15,264 bases of DNA from the NCBI GenBank assembly GCA_946479615.1, contig CAMLGR010000114.1:1-15264 (forward strand). Direction: 5' to 3'. The notes under the pieces were generated by a model that made no database searches, was not told where the DNA came from, and saw nothing but the letters and a program-made list of their open reading frames with translations. Below, piece after piece: positions 15,185-15,264 of this stretch (position 1 is its first letter; every line of letters begins with the position of its first letter). Source of the DNA: an uncultured Bacteroidota bacterium (GTDB taxonomy: Bacteria; Bacteroidota; Bacteroidia; Chitinophagales; Chitinophagaceae). The position numbers and the translations under genes were made by a program.

Positions 15185-15264
15185 CGGAGACTGAGGGATT
15201 CGAACCCTCGATACAGTTTCCCGTATACACACTTTCCAGGCGTGCTCCTTCAACCACTCGGACA
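15185..15264 (-). tRNA. tRNA-Ser (anticodon GGA), 5' end cut by the window edge
   Basis: The minus strand starts at tRNA position 8 (TGTCCGAGTGG) at the window edge; the seven 5' acceptor bases are outside. Visible parts are the D-arm (GAGTGGTTGAAG), the anticodon stem CACGC/GTGTG with loop CTGGAAA giving GGA, a long variable arm (ATAC...GTAT) typical of serine tRNA, the T-arm GAGGG-TTCGAAT-CCCTC, the 3' acceptor AGTCTCC and discriminator G at 15185. CCA is not encoded. It would read UCC and UCU codons. Confidence 0.95.

Noticed and set aside
1..15264. CRISPR array or insertion sequence
   Set aside because: No regularly spaced repeats, transposase frames or IS-type terminal repeats were seen.

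Overview
The window looks like a Bacteroidetes chromosome, most likely Chitinophagaceae or a close relative. The reasons are a 1368-residue hybrid two-component sensor of the Bacteroidetes type, a protein with a C-terminal type IX secretion sorting domain, several short-signal lipoproteins, TAnnTTTG-like -7 promoter elements, start codons without clear Shine-Dalgarno sequences, and a GIY-YIG nuclease gene abutting a tRNA gene. All supported genes lie on the minus strand, so transcription runs from the right end to the left. The genus is inference.

Right end (14.8-15.26 kb): a tRNA-Ser(GGA) gene cut by the window edge. Directly 3' of it is a frameshifted GIY-YIG endonuclease pseudogene, then a degenerate tRNA-Ser-derived copy in which two GC-rich hairpins replace the anticodon arm and part of the T arm, then an intrinsic terminator. 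At 13.2-14.4 kb lies a secreted T9SS cargo protein.

Centre (6.5-12.9 kb): the main find is a compact nine-gene minus-strand cluster. In transcription order it holds an Rrf2/NsrR-like Fe-S regulator; a C-family (cbb3-like) heme-copper oxidase catalytic subunit with a duplicated membrane/coiled-coil N-terminal extension; a CcoO-like cytochrome c fused to a second cytochrome c domain; an 86-residue CPVC membrane protein; a 135-residue tail-anchored protein; a group III truncated hemoglobin; a 147-residue four-helix membrane protein; a RIC/YtfE-type di-iron Fe-S repair protein; and a stand-alone hemerythrin-domain protein. Five of the junctions are TAATG or ATGA overlaps or gaps of 1-2 bases, so the genes are probably translated together. 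A regulator with Fe-S-type cysteines, a truncated hemoglobin and RIC together point to nitric oxide (or mixed NO and low-oxygen) stress. The oxidase keeps all six heme/copper histidines and the cross-link tyrosine, but by hand alignment has Gln where canonical CcoN has a conserved Glu. Whether it reduces O2, NO or both cannot be settled from sequence. A 9+9 bp inverted repeat sits in the regulator promoter, and 15 bp of it recur in the oxidase leader, suggesting autoregulation and operon control.

Left part (0-6.3 kb): two lipoproteins of unknown function, the large hybrid two-component sensor, a 20-bp-stem hairpin terminator, and the first codons of a secreted protein that continues beyond the left edge.
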